Shown here: positions 6,093-12,070 of the stretch, piece after piece
How the letters are laid out: the number at the start of each line of letters is the position of its first letter
Position numbering within the stretch: the first letter of the stretch is position 1
Origin: JAZDGX01 sp043806645
Lineage (GTDB): Bacteria; Eisenbacteria; RBG-16-71-46; CAIMUX01; WJJG01
Length of the DNA stretch: 12,070 bases
Direction: 5' to 3'
Assembly: GCA_043806645.1 (NCBI GenBank)
Contig: JAZDGX010000107.1
Span: forward strand, 1 to 12,070
Program-made: the position numbers and the translations under genes
Notes under the pieces: model-generated
Seen by the model: only the letters and a program-made list of their open reading frames with translations
What the model was told of the DNA's origin: nothing
Databases searched by the model: none

Positions 6093-6881
6093 ATGGATGC
6101 TTCGTCCGGAGATCGAACGGCGGTTCAGGCCCTCCGCCTGGGGGTCCCGCCGCAGAACTTGATGCGCATGAGCCTCCCGGTGACGCTCGAGGCGGAAACG
6201 CTCATCTTGAGCCGTCCGGATCGGGAGGCGGCTCCGTTGATCGTTTGTCTGCATCCCGCGCGCTTCTGCGAGTTCCAGATCGCGCAGCGGTTGCGCGATC
6301 TGATCCATCTGGACGCGCACATCGCCTTTCCGCGCGGGCTGTACCCCCAGGATGTGGACCTGGGTGGGGCCCGCACGGTCGGCTACGGCTGGTATCACTA
6401 CACGGGCGACAACCCCGCCTTCCGCCGCAGTCTCACCACGGCGGTCGAGTACGTGGAGCGCGTGATGGACCGCCTGCTGCAGGGGCTGCCCGTGCGTCGC
6501 GACGCGGTTTTCATCGTCGGGGCTGAAGACAGCTCGCTGCTGGCCGTGACCCTCGCCATGCGCCATCCCGAGCTGATCTGCGGCGGAGCCGTCATCGACG
6601 GCGACCTGCCCGCGGAGCTCCTGGCCGATCTTGCCCCGCCGCTGCGCCGGACGCGCTTCCTGTGCATTCGTCGCAGATCGCGGCGGCATCTCGAGGGCGA
6701 CCACGAGGACCCGGGCGTCTCCGGCCTGCGCGGTCTCGGATACTCCGTGGAGCTGGGCATCCTCGAGAACCACGACGCGCGCTGGCATGAAGAGCGCGAC
6801 CTGCTCCTCTCCTGGTTCGCGGCGCATCTGGGTCTGACGCTCTCCGATTCCGTTCTCGCCCGGCCGGCCCCTCCGGCCTAG
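6093..6881 (+). CDS. Alpha/beta hydrolase-like protein with degenerate nucleophile
   Basis: The 262-residue protein resembles phospholipase/carboxylesterase-type alpha/beta hydrolases: an early strand and oxyanion loop (PLIVCLHPARF, 48-58), FPRGLYP (79-85), a long helix (113-130), then VFIVGAEDSSLLAVTLAMRHPE (139-160), aligned with the usual nucleophile elbow and helix. Where the family has G-x-S-x-G this protein reads GAEDS, with Glu145 at the Ser position. A C-terminal His227 in ENHDARWHEE matches the usual catalytic His. No clear catalytic acid is visible. It may be catalytically dead, use another mechanism, or act as a binding protein. The start is the ATG with GGAGG (6082-6086) 6 nt upstream; an earlier in-frame ATG at 6072 is less likely. 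It follows the mutase by 64 nt in the same direction and its stop codon overlaps the stop of the opposing sigma-54 activator. Confidence 0.7.
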   Translation: MDASSGDRTAVQALRLGVPPQNLMRMSLPVTLEAETLILSRPDREAAPLIVCLHPARFCEFQIAQRLRDLIHLDAHIAFPRGLYPQDVDLGGARTVGYGWYHYTGDNPAFRRSLTTAVEYVERVMDRLLQGLPVRRDAVFIVGAEDSSLLAVTLAMRHPELICGGAVIDGDLPAELLADLAPPLRRTRFLCIRRRSRRHLEGDHEDPGVSGLRGLGYSVELGILENHDARWHEERDLLLSWFAAHLGLTLSDSVLARPAPPA

Positions 6882-8461
6882 GCATCGCGCGGGGCCACGG
6901 CACGCGCGCGCGCGGAATCCGGGACGACGAAGAGACCGAGGCGTTTCATCTTGCCGATCAGCGTCGTGCGGCTGATGCCGCCGAGAAACCTCGCGGCCAC
7001 GGTGCGGTTGCCGCCCGCGCACTGGAGCGCCCGTTCGATCAAACCTCTTTCGATCTCGGCCAGCAGCGTATCGATCGTGTGCCCGGCGGGCACCTCGATG
7101 GGCCACCCCCTGCCCTCCGGCGCGCCCCGCCCCGGCACGCCATCCTTCGAGACCATGCCCTCTTCGCCCGCCTGAGCCGGGAGCACCCCGCTTGCACCCG
7201 CTTGCCCCACGTTCGCGTGGTGTGCGCTCGGGTGACCTGCAATCGCTTGGTCCGCATTCGGATGACCTGCGGTCGCCTGGCCGGCATTCGCAGGACCCGG
7301 AATCGCCGCATCCGCGGCCACCGGACCACTGCTCCCGCCCACATGTGCCGGTCGTTCCCCGTTCCCATTCCCCCCGGCGCCGCGGAGCAAAGCACCGGCG
7401 GAGCCTTGGCGACGGAAGCGCCACCCGTCGAGCAAGAGGAACTCCTCGGACAACTCGGCCGCGCCGCTGCGGGCCCACAGGATCGCGGCGCGCTCCATCG
7501 TGTACTTGAGTTCGCGCACGTTTCCCGGCCAGCCGTGACGCAGCAGCGCCATCTGTGCGGCCGGAGTGAGCGAGGGCGGACAAGGCACAGCGCGGCGGAG
7601 GAAATGGCCCGCCAGGGAGAGAATGTCTCCGCGGCGCTCTCTCAGCGGGGGCAGCAGCATGCGGATGGCGGCCAGGCGGTGCAGCAGGTCCTTGCGGAAG
7701 CGTCCCGCCGCCAGCGCCTGGTCCACGCACAGATTCGTCGCGGCGATCACGCGCACCTTGACCTGCCGCGTGCGGACTTCACCCAACCGGCGCAGTTCCC
7801 CCGACTCGAGGGTCCGCAGCAGTTTGACCTGGGCGCGCGCATCCATCTCCCCGATTTCGTCGAGGAAGATCGTGCCCCCATGAGCCGCCTCGAAGAGGCC
7901 CGGCTTGTCCAGCGCCGCTCCGGTGTACGCTCCTCGCGCATGGCCGAAGAGTTCGCTCTCGTGAAGCTCACCCGGCAGTGCACCGCAGTTGACGGCGACG
8001 AAGGCCGCCTTGCCGTAGCGGCTCTGGCGATGGACCGCGCGGGCGACGACTTCCTTGCCCGTGCCGCTCTCCCCTTCGAGCAAGACGGGCAGATCCGTAT
8101 CGGCCAGGCTCTCGAGCAATGCGAGCGCCTCGAGCATGGCCGGATCGCGGGTGATCACGCCCATCCTTGTGCCTGCCCCGATCGCCATCCGGCCCACCCT
8201 GTCCGCCTCCCCTGTTCCCCGGGAGTGGGCGTCCGGCCAGAGCTTCAGTTGATTGTCCGGGGCCGCCTCGCGTGGAACGTCGGCCAGACAGCCGAGCACA
8301 CGCAGCCACGACTGCAATTCTCCCCCGTCCGGCGTTGCGATCAGTTCTTCAAGGACGCTTCCCACGCGCTTGCGGGCCCGGGCCCACTCGCCCAGAGCGA
8401 GATCGTGTTCTACTCGCCGTCGCTGTTCCTCGAGATGAACGAAGGCGCTGGCAGTTTCCAC
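6878..8461 (-). CDS. Sigma-54-dependent transcriptional activator (AAA+ and Fis-type HTH)
   Basis: Enhancer-binding proteins of this family use ATP hydrolysis to open sigma-54 promoters. In 527 residues: a ~100-residue N-terminal part with no recognisable receiver, GAF or PAS domain; an AAA+ domain about 103-345 with Walker A GESGTGKE (130-137), loop 1 GAYTGA (177-182, normally GAFTGA), Walker B GGTIFLDE (195-202), arginine-finger region FRKDLLHR (255-262) and sensor II WPGNVREL (311-318); a ~120-residue Gly/Ala-rich linker with repeats (392-421); and a Fis-type helix-turn-helix (about 465-512). I chose GTG 8461, with AAGGAG (8467-8472) 5 nt upstream. An in-frame ATG at 8791 would add 110 residues without domain-like character and has a poorer ribosome site; codon usage does not decide between them. 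Target genes are unknown. No well-spaced -24/-12 promoter was found nearby. Confidence 0.88.
   Translation of the reverse strand: METASAFVHLEEQRRRVEHDLALGEWARARKRVGSVLEELIATPDGGELQSWLRVLGCLADVPREAAPDNQLKLWPDAHSRGTGEADRVGRMAIGAGTRMGVITRDPAMLEALALLESLADTDLPVLLEGESGTGKEVVARAVHRQSRYGKAAFVAVNCGALPGELHESELFGHARGAYTGAALDKPGLFEAAHGGTIFLDEIGEMDARAQVKLLRTLESGELRRLGEVRTRQVKVRVIAATNLCVDQALAAGRFRKDLLHRLAAIRMLLPPLRERRGDILSLAGHFLRRAVPCPPSLTPAAQMALLRHGWPGNVRELKYTMERAAILWARSGAAELSEEFLLLDGWRFRRQGSAGALLRGAGGNGNGERPAHVGGSSGPVAADAAIPGPANAGQATAGHPNADQAIAGHPSAHHANVGQAGASGVLPAQAGEEGMVSKDGVPGRGAPEGRGWPIEVPAGHTIDTLLAEIERGLIERALQCAGGNRTVAARFLGGISRTTLIGKMKRLGLFVVPDSARARAVAPRDA
7199..7288 (-). repeat. Degenerate 30-bp tandem repeat in the activator linker
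   Basis: Three imperfect 30-bp units encode 10-residue repeats (NAGQATAGHP, NADQAIAGHP, SAHHANVGQA). At the DNA level, GGTGACCTGC (7231-7240), GATGACCTGC (7261-7270) and CAGGACCCGG (7291-7300) recur with exact 30-bp spacing. The in-frame period suggests expansion by replication slippage that preserved the reading frame. It lies between the AAA+ and DNA-binding domains, where length changes are likely tolerated. Confidence 0.75.
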
Positions 8462-9005
8462 AGTCGCTCCTTGTTCGTTGAACCGTACAGGCTGGTCATG
8501 GCCGCCGACAGCCGTCCGGAACCGCCACAGGTGTCCCGGGGCGGCTGGTGAGACGGCCCCCACGTCCGCAGGCCTATGCTTCTCTTCGACTTCCCGATGT
8601 GACCCCCGGGGGCCGCTGCCCTCTCTGCCCGCTGACGCGGGTTTCTCAACGCCCTGGGGTTCACAATCGGTGCCAGAAAACCGTGGCGGGAAGCCCTCCG
8701 CCCTGCATTTCGCACTGCGTCTTGCGCGCCATGCAATGCCCGGGCCCACGGGCCCGATGAGAACATGGTCGAACGGAATCGCCTTATCCATCTCATCCCT
8801 TTCCGTTACAGATGGTCGCCGGGCGGGGCCATTCCGTGGAACGCCCGGTGCATCCATGACAGGCAACCGGGCGCACGCGGCGCCCGACGGAAGCAACCGA
8901 ATCGCTGCTAGGGGCAATGGCCGTCGAGGCCGGGCCGACACCGGAAGGTCGTTGCGAACCGGGTCGCGGCCTGCGGACGGACACCGCAGAAAGGGGCAAG
9001 GCGCT
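8462..9005. other. 544-bp divergent spacer between the sigma-54 activator and the lipoprotein gene
   Basis: No RNA gene or mobile element is visible. The activator's frame stays open through 8791 and beyond, so up to 330 bp could be an N-terminal extension if ATG 8791 is used. The plus-strand frame ahead of the lipoprotein is also open but looks non-coding (Arg/Gly/Pro-rich, no motif). Both genes presumably have promoters here. I found no convincing sigma-70 pair. The one sigma-54-like stretch (GGAAGGTCGTTGC, 8943-8955) has GG-to-GC spacing one base short. Confidence 0.5.
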
Positions 9006-9227
9006 ATGACCGGGACTGTGAAACGAACGGGAATCCGTTCAATGCTTCTGGTGCTGATGTTGATTGGCTTTGGTCTGTTCTGCGCGGGCAGCCTGAACGG
9101 TTGCAGCAGCGACAAGGGCGTGACGGATCCGGGTCCCCATGTCGAGGACCCCATTCCGCCCGACCTGCCGCTTGGGGACAAGATTCCTGAAGTCGAGCAG
9201 GACACCACGGGCGAGCTGGGTCCCTAG
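9006..9227 (+). CDS. Small predicted lipoprotein of unknown function
   Basis: The 73-residue product starts MTGTVKRTGIRSM, then a hydrophobic stretch (LLVLMLIGFGLFCAG, 14-28) and a lipobox-like LNGC ending at Cys33. This is a type II signal peptide, although Asn at -2 is not typical. The mature part is only about 41 residues, acidic and proline-rich (DPGPHVEDPIPPDLPLGDKI), with no Cys beyond Cys33 and no recognisable domain, so it is probably a short, extended, membrane-anchored peptide. AAGGGG (8991-8996) lies 9 nt before the ATG. The gene diverges from the sigma-54 activator and converges on the inositol-phosphatase gene. A role as adaptor or partner of a larger envelope complex is possible but unproven. 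The main doubt is whether so short a frame is a gene; the ribosome site plus signal-peptide layout make that likely. Confidence 0.65.
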   Translation: MTGTVKRTGIRSMLLVLMLIGFGLFCAGSLNGCSSDKGVTDPGPHVEDPIPPDLPLGDKIPEVEQDTTGELGP

Positions 9228-9235
9228 GGTCTGAG

Positions 9236-9300
9236 AGCGGAGCCGGCGGCGCACTCGCGCCAAGGTCGACACCGTCCTGCAAGGACCCGCCGGCGCCGCT
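9236..9300. repeat. Long interrupted inverted repeat after the lipoprotein gene
   Basis: AGCGGAGCCGGCGG (9236-9249) is complementary, with one mismatch, to CCGCCGGCGCCGCT (9287-9300). The 37-nt interior contains a smaller GTCC-TGCAA-GGAC hairpin. RNA reading through would fold into a stable branched stem starting 9 nt after the lipoprotein stop codon. There is no following T-run. It may terminate, stabilise the 3' end, or be a small structured element. Confidence 0.55.
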
Positions 9301-9448
9301 TACAGGCTTTGGGAGGACAACAAAAGCGCCAGCGCGGCGCGAGCATCTCGGTCCGGCGGCAAGGGTGAACACCCGCAGTGGTTTCCCCGCCTCCTCACCT
9401 TGCCCTTTGCCCCCGAGGTTCCACTGACCGCCGGACCCGGTTTCGGGA

Positions 9449-9474
9449 ACGGGGCTCCCACATGGGAGCCCCGT
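9449..9474. terminator. Strong hairpin terminator between convergent genes
   Basis: ACGGGGCTCCCA (9449-9460) and TGGGAGCCCCGT (9463-9474) are perfect complements, giving an 11-bp GC-rich stem with an ACAT loop. The plus side continues CTCGTT, a weak U-tract at best; the minus side has none. Its position between the convergent lipoprotein and inositol-phosphatase genes makes a bidirectional terminator the most likely role. Confidence 0.65.
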
Positions 9475-9505
9475 CTCGTTCGCCGCCCATCGGCCCCGGG
9501 TCGTG

Positions 9506-9541
9506 TCTTGCGCTCGGTCTTGCGCTCGGCCCCGCGCTCGG
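9506..9541. repeat. Three 12-bp tandem repeats at the end of the inositol-phosphatase gene
   Basis: TCTTGCGCTCGG occurs at 9506-9517 and 9518-9529, then with three changes at 9530-9541, ending 2 bp before the stop codon of the minus-strand gene. The array is non-coding with the present stop codon. Together with the hairpin at 9449-9474 and the inverted repeat at 9236-9300 it makes this 316-bp spacer (9228-9543) structure-rich, with no further gene seen. Confidence 0.7.
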
Positions 9542-9543
9542 TC

Positions 9544-10485
9544 TCACGCCGAATCGCCCGCCTTGCCCCTCACCGCGTTCAAACGCGATCGCTCCGTCCT
9601 GGCCCACGCGGGATCCGCCCCTTCCAGCAGTCCCCTCACCTGCTCGTGAAGCGTGCCGTTGCTGGCGAGCACTTCCGTGCCTTCCAGCGCCCACGGGCGA
9701 TTCTGGAAGTCGCTCACCCGCCCCCCCGCTTCTTCGACGAGCAGCAGCCCTGCCGCCACATCCCAGGGCTTCAGGTAGAGCTCCCAGAACGCGTCGAAGC
9801 GGCCCGCGGCAACGTAACTGAGATCGAGGGCGGCCGACCCGCCGCGCCGGATCCCGCGCGCGCGCAGGGCCAGGCGGCTGAAATTCTCGAGATTGGTGTT
9901 GGCGACCTCGTTGCGCCGGTAGGCGAACCCCGTCGCCACCAGCGCATCCTGCAATTGTCCGTTGGCTCGCACCTGCAGCCGGCGCTCCGCACGTTCATCG
10001 GACCGCGCCGACGACACGAACCATGCGCCGCCGCCCCGCGCGGCCCAGAACACCTCACCCAGCGCCGGCGCGTGGACGACCGCGAGGACCACCGTGGGCA
10101 GCGGCTCCGGCCGGAAGAATCCCGAGGCATTCTCCGCGAAGGCGGTCCGCTCCGGATCCGGCCGGCCCGCATCTCCCTCAGCCAGCGCGATGCTCACGCA
10201 GAACAGGGGATGCCCATGAACGAAGTTGGTCGTCCCATCCAGTGGATCGACGATCCAGACGCGCCCCGAGCGTCCGGGCTTGCGCGCCGACTCCTCCCCC
10301 AGAATGGCGTCCTCGGGAAAGCGCCGTTCGATCGCTCCCGCCAGCAGCGCCTCGACGTGCCGGTCGGCCGCGGTGACCAGGTCGCGCCGGCCCTTGAAGT
10401 CCACGCTGCGCGCCTCGACGCGATCGTACTGTTCGCACAGGTACGCCGCGGCCTCCGCGGCCAGGCGGCGGACGAATTCGATCAC
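9544..10485 (-). CDS. Inositol monophosphatase family protein
   Basis: These Mg2+-dependent cytosolic phosphatases act on inositol monophosphate, fructose bisphosphate, PAP or histidinol phosphate. In 313 residues the metal-binding motifs are complete: ILGEES with Glu64/Glu65, WIVDPLDGTTNFVHG with Asp80 and Asp83, GGSAALDLSYVAAGRFDAF (215-233), and KPWDVAAGLLLVEEAGG with Asp242. It is about 40-50 residues longer than usual, owing to an insertion around 104-128 and a charged C-terminal tail after ~288. The start is GTG (10485-10483) with AGGAGG (complement of 10492-10497) 6 nt upstream. The frame stays open farther upstream over the synthetase gene, but that is antisense shadow. The exact substrate cannot be read from the sequence. 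It is divergent from glycyl-tRNA synthetase with a 216-bp spacer. Confidence 0.92.
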   Translation of the reverse strand: MIEFVRRLAAEAAAYLCEQYDRVEARSVDFKGRRDLVTAADRHVEALLAGAIERRFPEDAILGEESARKPGRSGRVWIVDPLDGTTNFVHGHPLFCVSIALAEGDAGRPDPERTAFAENASGFFRPEPLPTVVLAVVHAPALGEVFWAARGGGAWFVSSARSDERAERRLQVRANGQLQDALVATGFAYRRNEVANTNLENFSRLALRARGIRRGGSAALDLSYVAAGRFDAFWELYLKPWDVAAGLLLVEEAGGRVSDFQNRPWALEGTEVLASNGTLHEQVRGLLEGADPAWARTERSRLNAVRGKAGDSA

Positions 10486-10523
10486 CGGGAACCTCCTCGC
10501 TGGATGCGGGCACGAGCCGCACA

Positions 10524-10586
10524 CGTCCCCTGCGCCCCCGCGCCCGTCCCCTGCGCCGCCGCACCCGTGCCGCGCGCCTGCGGCGC
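10524..10586. repeat. 21-bp tandem repeats in the divergent spacer
   Basis: Units at 10524-10544 and 10545-10565 agree in 19 of 21 positions (both begin CGTCCCCTGCGCC). A third, more diverged unit fills 10566-10586. The array is about 80% G+C or more and sits upstream of both the inositol-phosphatase and synthetase genes. Two helical turns per unit would put repeated protein sites on one DNA face, but no factor is suggested. Confidence 0.6.
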
Positions 10587-10610
10587 CCGCCGGTCGCGGG
10601 GAGATGCCGC

Positions 10611-10640
10611 TTGATCGGCCGCCGCGAATCGGTGTAGCGT
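10611..10640 (+). promoter_or_regulatory. Candidate promoter of glycyl-tRNA synthetase
   Basis: TTGATC (10611-10616) is followed after 18 nt by TAGCGT (10635-10640), matching 4 of 6 and 3 of 6 sigma-70 consensus bases. The implied leader is about 55 nt. The -10 resembles the TATCGT proposed for the mutase gene, hinting at a GC-tolerant -10 in this host. No T-box leader is visible: the leader is too short for one. Confidence 0.3.
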
Positions 10641-10701
10641 AGCCGCCCGACTTGCTGCACGCCATGGCGCAGGACGCAACCGCAGGGAACGAGGGCTGAG
10701 C

Positions 10702-12036
10702 ATGGAGAACATCATGGACCGCCTGGCCGCGCTGTGCAAACGCCGCGGCTTCGTCTTTCCCAGCTCCGAGATCTACGGCGGGATCAACGCCTGCTGGGAC
10801 TACGGCCCGCTGGGCGTACGCCTGAAGAACAACATCAAGACGCGCTGGATGAACACCCTGACCCGCCTGCGCGAGGATGTCGTGCCCCTGGACGCCGCGA
10901 TCCTCATGCACCCACGCGTGTGGGACGCCTCGGGGCACATCCGCGAGTTCGCCGATCCGCTCGTCGACTGCAAGCACTGCAAGGCCCGCTATCGCGCCGA
11001 CGAGCTTGCCTTCGACCCCACCGCCCCCGACGCCCAGTGCCCGAGCTGCGGGATGCGCGGCACCTTCACCGCGCCGCGCATGTTCAACCTCATGTTCAAG
11101 ACCTTCATGGGACCGGTCGAGGATGCCGCCAGCGTGGTCTACCTGCGGCCCGAGACGGCCCAGGGCATCTACGTCAACTTCGACAACGTGCGCGTATCCA
11201 TGCGCAAGAAGCTGCCTTTCGGCATCGCCCAAATCGGCAAGGCCTTCCGCAACGAGATCACGCCGGGCAACTTCATCTTCCGTACGCGCGAGTTCGAACA
11301 GATGGAGATGCAGTTCTTCGTCAAGCCGGGGGAGAACGAGCGCTGGTTCGAGTACTGGAAGGCCGAGCGCATGAACTGGTACCGCGCGCTCGGGATCCGC
11401 ACGGAAAAGCTGCGCTTTCACGACCATGGTCCCGGAGAGCTCGCCCACTACGCCCGTGCCGCGACCGACATCCAGTACGAATTCGGCTTCGGCACCGATC
11501 CCTGGCACGAACTCGAGGGCATCCACGACCGGGGCAACTTCGACCTCACGCGCCATCAGGAGTTCTCCGGCAAGAAGCTCGAGTACTTCGACGAGGAGAC
11601 CCGCGAGCATTACCTCCCGAACATCATCGAAACCTCGGCCGGCTGCGACCGCACGCTGCTGGTCACCTTGATCGACGGCTACCGCGAAGAGGAGATCAAG
11701 GGCGAGAAACGCGTCTTCATCGGGTTCCATCCGAGCATCGCGCCGATCAAGGCCGCCGTCTTCCCGCTGGTCAAGCGCGACGGCATGCCCGAGATCGCCC
11801 GCCGCCTCTGCGACGAGCTGATGCCCCACCTCGAGGTGCTCTACGATGAGGGGAGCAGCATCGGCCGGCGCTATGCCCGCATGGACGAGGTCGGCACTCC
11901 CTTCTGCCTGACGGTCGACAGCCAGACGATCCAGGACCAGACGGTGACGATTCGCTTCCGCGACACCCTCGCACAGGAGCGCTGCGCACTCGACCGGGTG
12001 CGGGAGCGGCTCAGCGAGCTGATCGGCGCAGACTGA
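10702..12036 (+). CDS. glyQS: Glycyl-tRNA synthetase (homodimeric class II type)
   Basis: This cytosolic enzyme charges tRNA-Gly. The 444-residue protein starts MENIMDRLAALCKRRGFVFP, then SSEIYGGINACWDYGPLGV, a typical N-terminus of the alpha2-type enzyme rather than the alpha/beta tetramer. A Zn-ribbon-like pair, CKHC (90-93) and CPSC (113-116), sits in the insertion after motif 1. Motif 2 is FRNEITPGNF (182-191) with TREFEQMEMQFF after it. Motif 3 is ETSAGCDR (310-317), where many homologues have EPSAG. The anticodon-binding domain runs from about 335 (FHPSIAPIKAAVFPL) to the C-terminus, with DEGSSIGRRYARMDEVGTPF. GAGGG lies 6 nt before the ATG; Met5 (ATG at 10714) with its own GGAG is an alternative start. 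The last 26 bp overlap the opposite-strand nuclease gene. Confidence 0.97.
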   Translation: MENIMDRLAALCKRRGFVFPSSEIYGGINACWDYGPLGVRLKNNIKTRWMNTLTRLREDVVPLDAAILMHPRVWDASGHIREFADPLVDCKHCKARYRADELAFDPTAPDAQCPSCGMRGTFTAPRMFNLMFKTFMGPVEDAASVVYLRPETAQGIYVNFDNVRVSMRKKLPFGIAQIGKAFRNEITPGNFIFRTREFEQMEMQFFVKPGENERWFEYWKAERMNWYRALGIRTEKLRFHDHGPGELAHYARAATDIQYEFGFGTDPWHELEGIHDRGNFDLTRHQEFSGKKLEYFDEETREHYLPNIIETSAGCDRTLLVTLIDGYREEEIKGEKRVFIGFHPSIAPIKAAVFPLVKRDGMPEIARRLCDELMPHLEVLYDEGSSIGRRYARMDEVGTPFCLTVDSQTIQDQTVTIRFRDTLAQERCALDRVRERLSELIGAD

Positions 12037-12070
12037 GATCGAATTCGGCGATCACGGGGGCGTGGTCGGA
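12011..12070 (-). CDS. C-terminal end of an exonuclease III-like (EEP family) nuclease, partial
   Basis: Read on the minus strand from the window edge, the frame gives SDHAPVIAEFDLSLRRSAR and a TGA at 12013-12011. SDHAPV is the terminal catalytic motif of the endonuclease/exonuclease/phosphatase fold, whose Asp-His pair is in the active site. The ending -EFDL resembles exodeoxyribonuclease III, a DNA repair enzyme acting at abasic sites. Seven extra residues (SLRRSAR) follow the usual end. Only 19 codons are visible, so other EEP members are possible. The gene is convergent with glycyl-tRNA synthetase and overlaps its coding end by 26 bp. Confidence 0.7.
   Translation of the reverse strand, partial: SDHAPVIAEFDLSLRRSAR

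Noticed and set aside
8462..8791. N-terminal extension of the sigma-54 activator to ATG 8791
   Set aside because: The added 110 residues lack domain character and the ribosome site is weaker than that of GTG 8461. About a third of codons end in A/T both in the extension and just after GTG 8461, so codon usage does not help. Kept only as an alternative start.
8943..8955. Sigma-54-like GG...TTGC upstream of the lipoprotein gene
   Set aside because: Spacing is one base short and the flanking consensus is poor.
10486..11829. Minus-strand frame continuing upstream of the inositol-phosphatase gene, antisense to glycyl-tRNA synthetase
   Set aside because: The phosphatase has a GTG with a strong AGGAGG at 10485; the upstream part is a shadow of the synthetase and shows no domain.

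Overview
The window is chromosomal DNA from a GC-rich bacterium with ordinary compact gene packing. Start codons are mixed (three of the ten genes are called with GTG) and Shine-Dalgarno sites are mostly strong. Nothing marks it as plasmid, phage or integrative element: there is no transposase, integrase, tRNA, rRNA or CRISPR array. The gene set (PdxS/PdxT vitamin B6 synthesis, a MocR regulator, a split B12-dependent acyl-CoA mutase, a sigma-54 activator, a small lipoprotein and a homodimer-type glycyl-tRNA synthetase) fits a GC-rich, probably uncultured lineage. The sequence alone does not name the phylum.

Left part (1-3365, minus strand): a co-directional vitamin B6 block. It runs from a MocR/PdxR-type regulator (winged helix plus PLP-binding aminotransferase-like domain) to pdxS and then pdxT, which leaves the window. 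PdxT supplies ammonia to PdxS, and the regulator is likely a sensor of the product PLP. Upstream of the regulator (3366-3702) lie two near-identical 18-bp operator-like repeats 98 bp apart, one covering a plausible regulator promoter. A stand-alone protein with two aspartokinase-type ACT domains is transcribed divergently from there.

Middle part (4370-8461): a plus-strand pair, a B12-dependent mutase catalytic subunit followed by a degenerate alpha/beta hydrolase. The mutase carries Phe80 and Gln198 where methylmalonyl-CoA mutase has Tyr and Arg, so it should be an isobutyryl-CoA-type mutase although simple annotation would call it methylmalonyl-CoA mutase. A sigma-54 activator lies on the opposite strand, and its stop codon overlaps that of the hydrolase by 4 bp.

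Right part (8462-12070): a long spacer, a 73-residue lipoprotein gene, a structured convergent spacer with a strong hairpin terminator, an inositol-monophosphatase-family gene (minus), a divergent promoter region, and glycyl-tRNA synthetase (plus). At the right edge, the minus-strand 3' end of an exonuclease III-like gene overlaps the end of the synthetase gene.

No wholly new system is evident. The points most worth following are the mutase subtype, the paired operators, the free tandem-ACT protein, the hydrolase that has lost its nucleophile, and the repeat-bearing linker in the sigma-54 activator.
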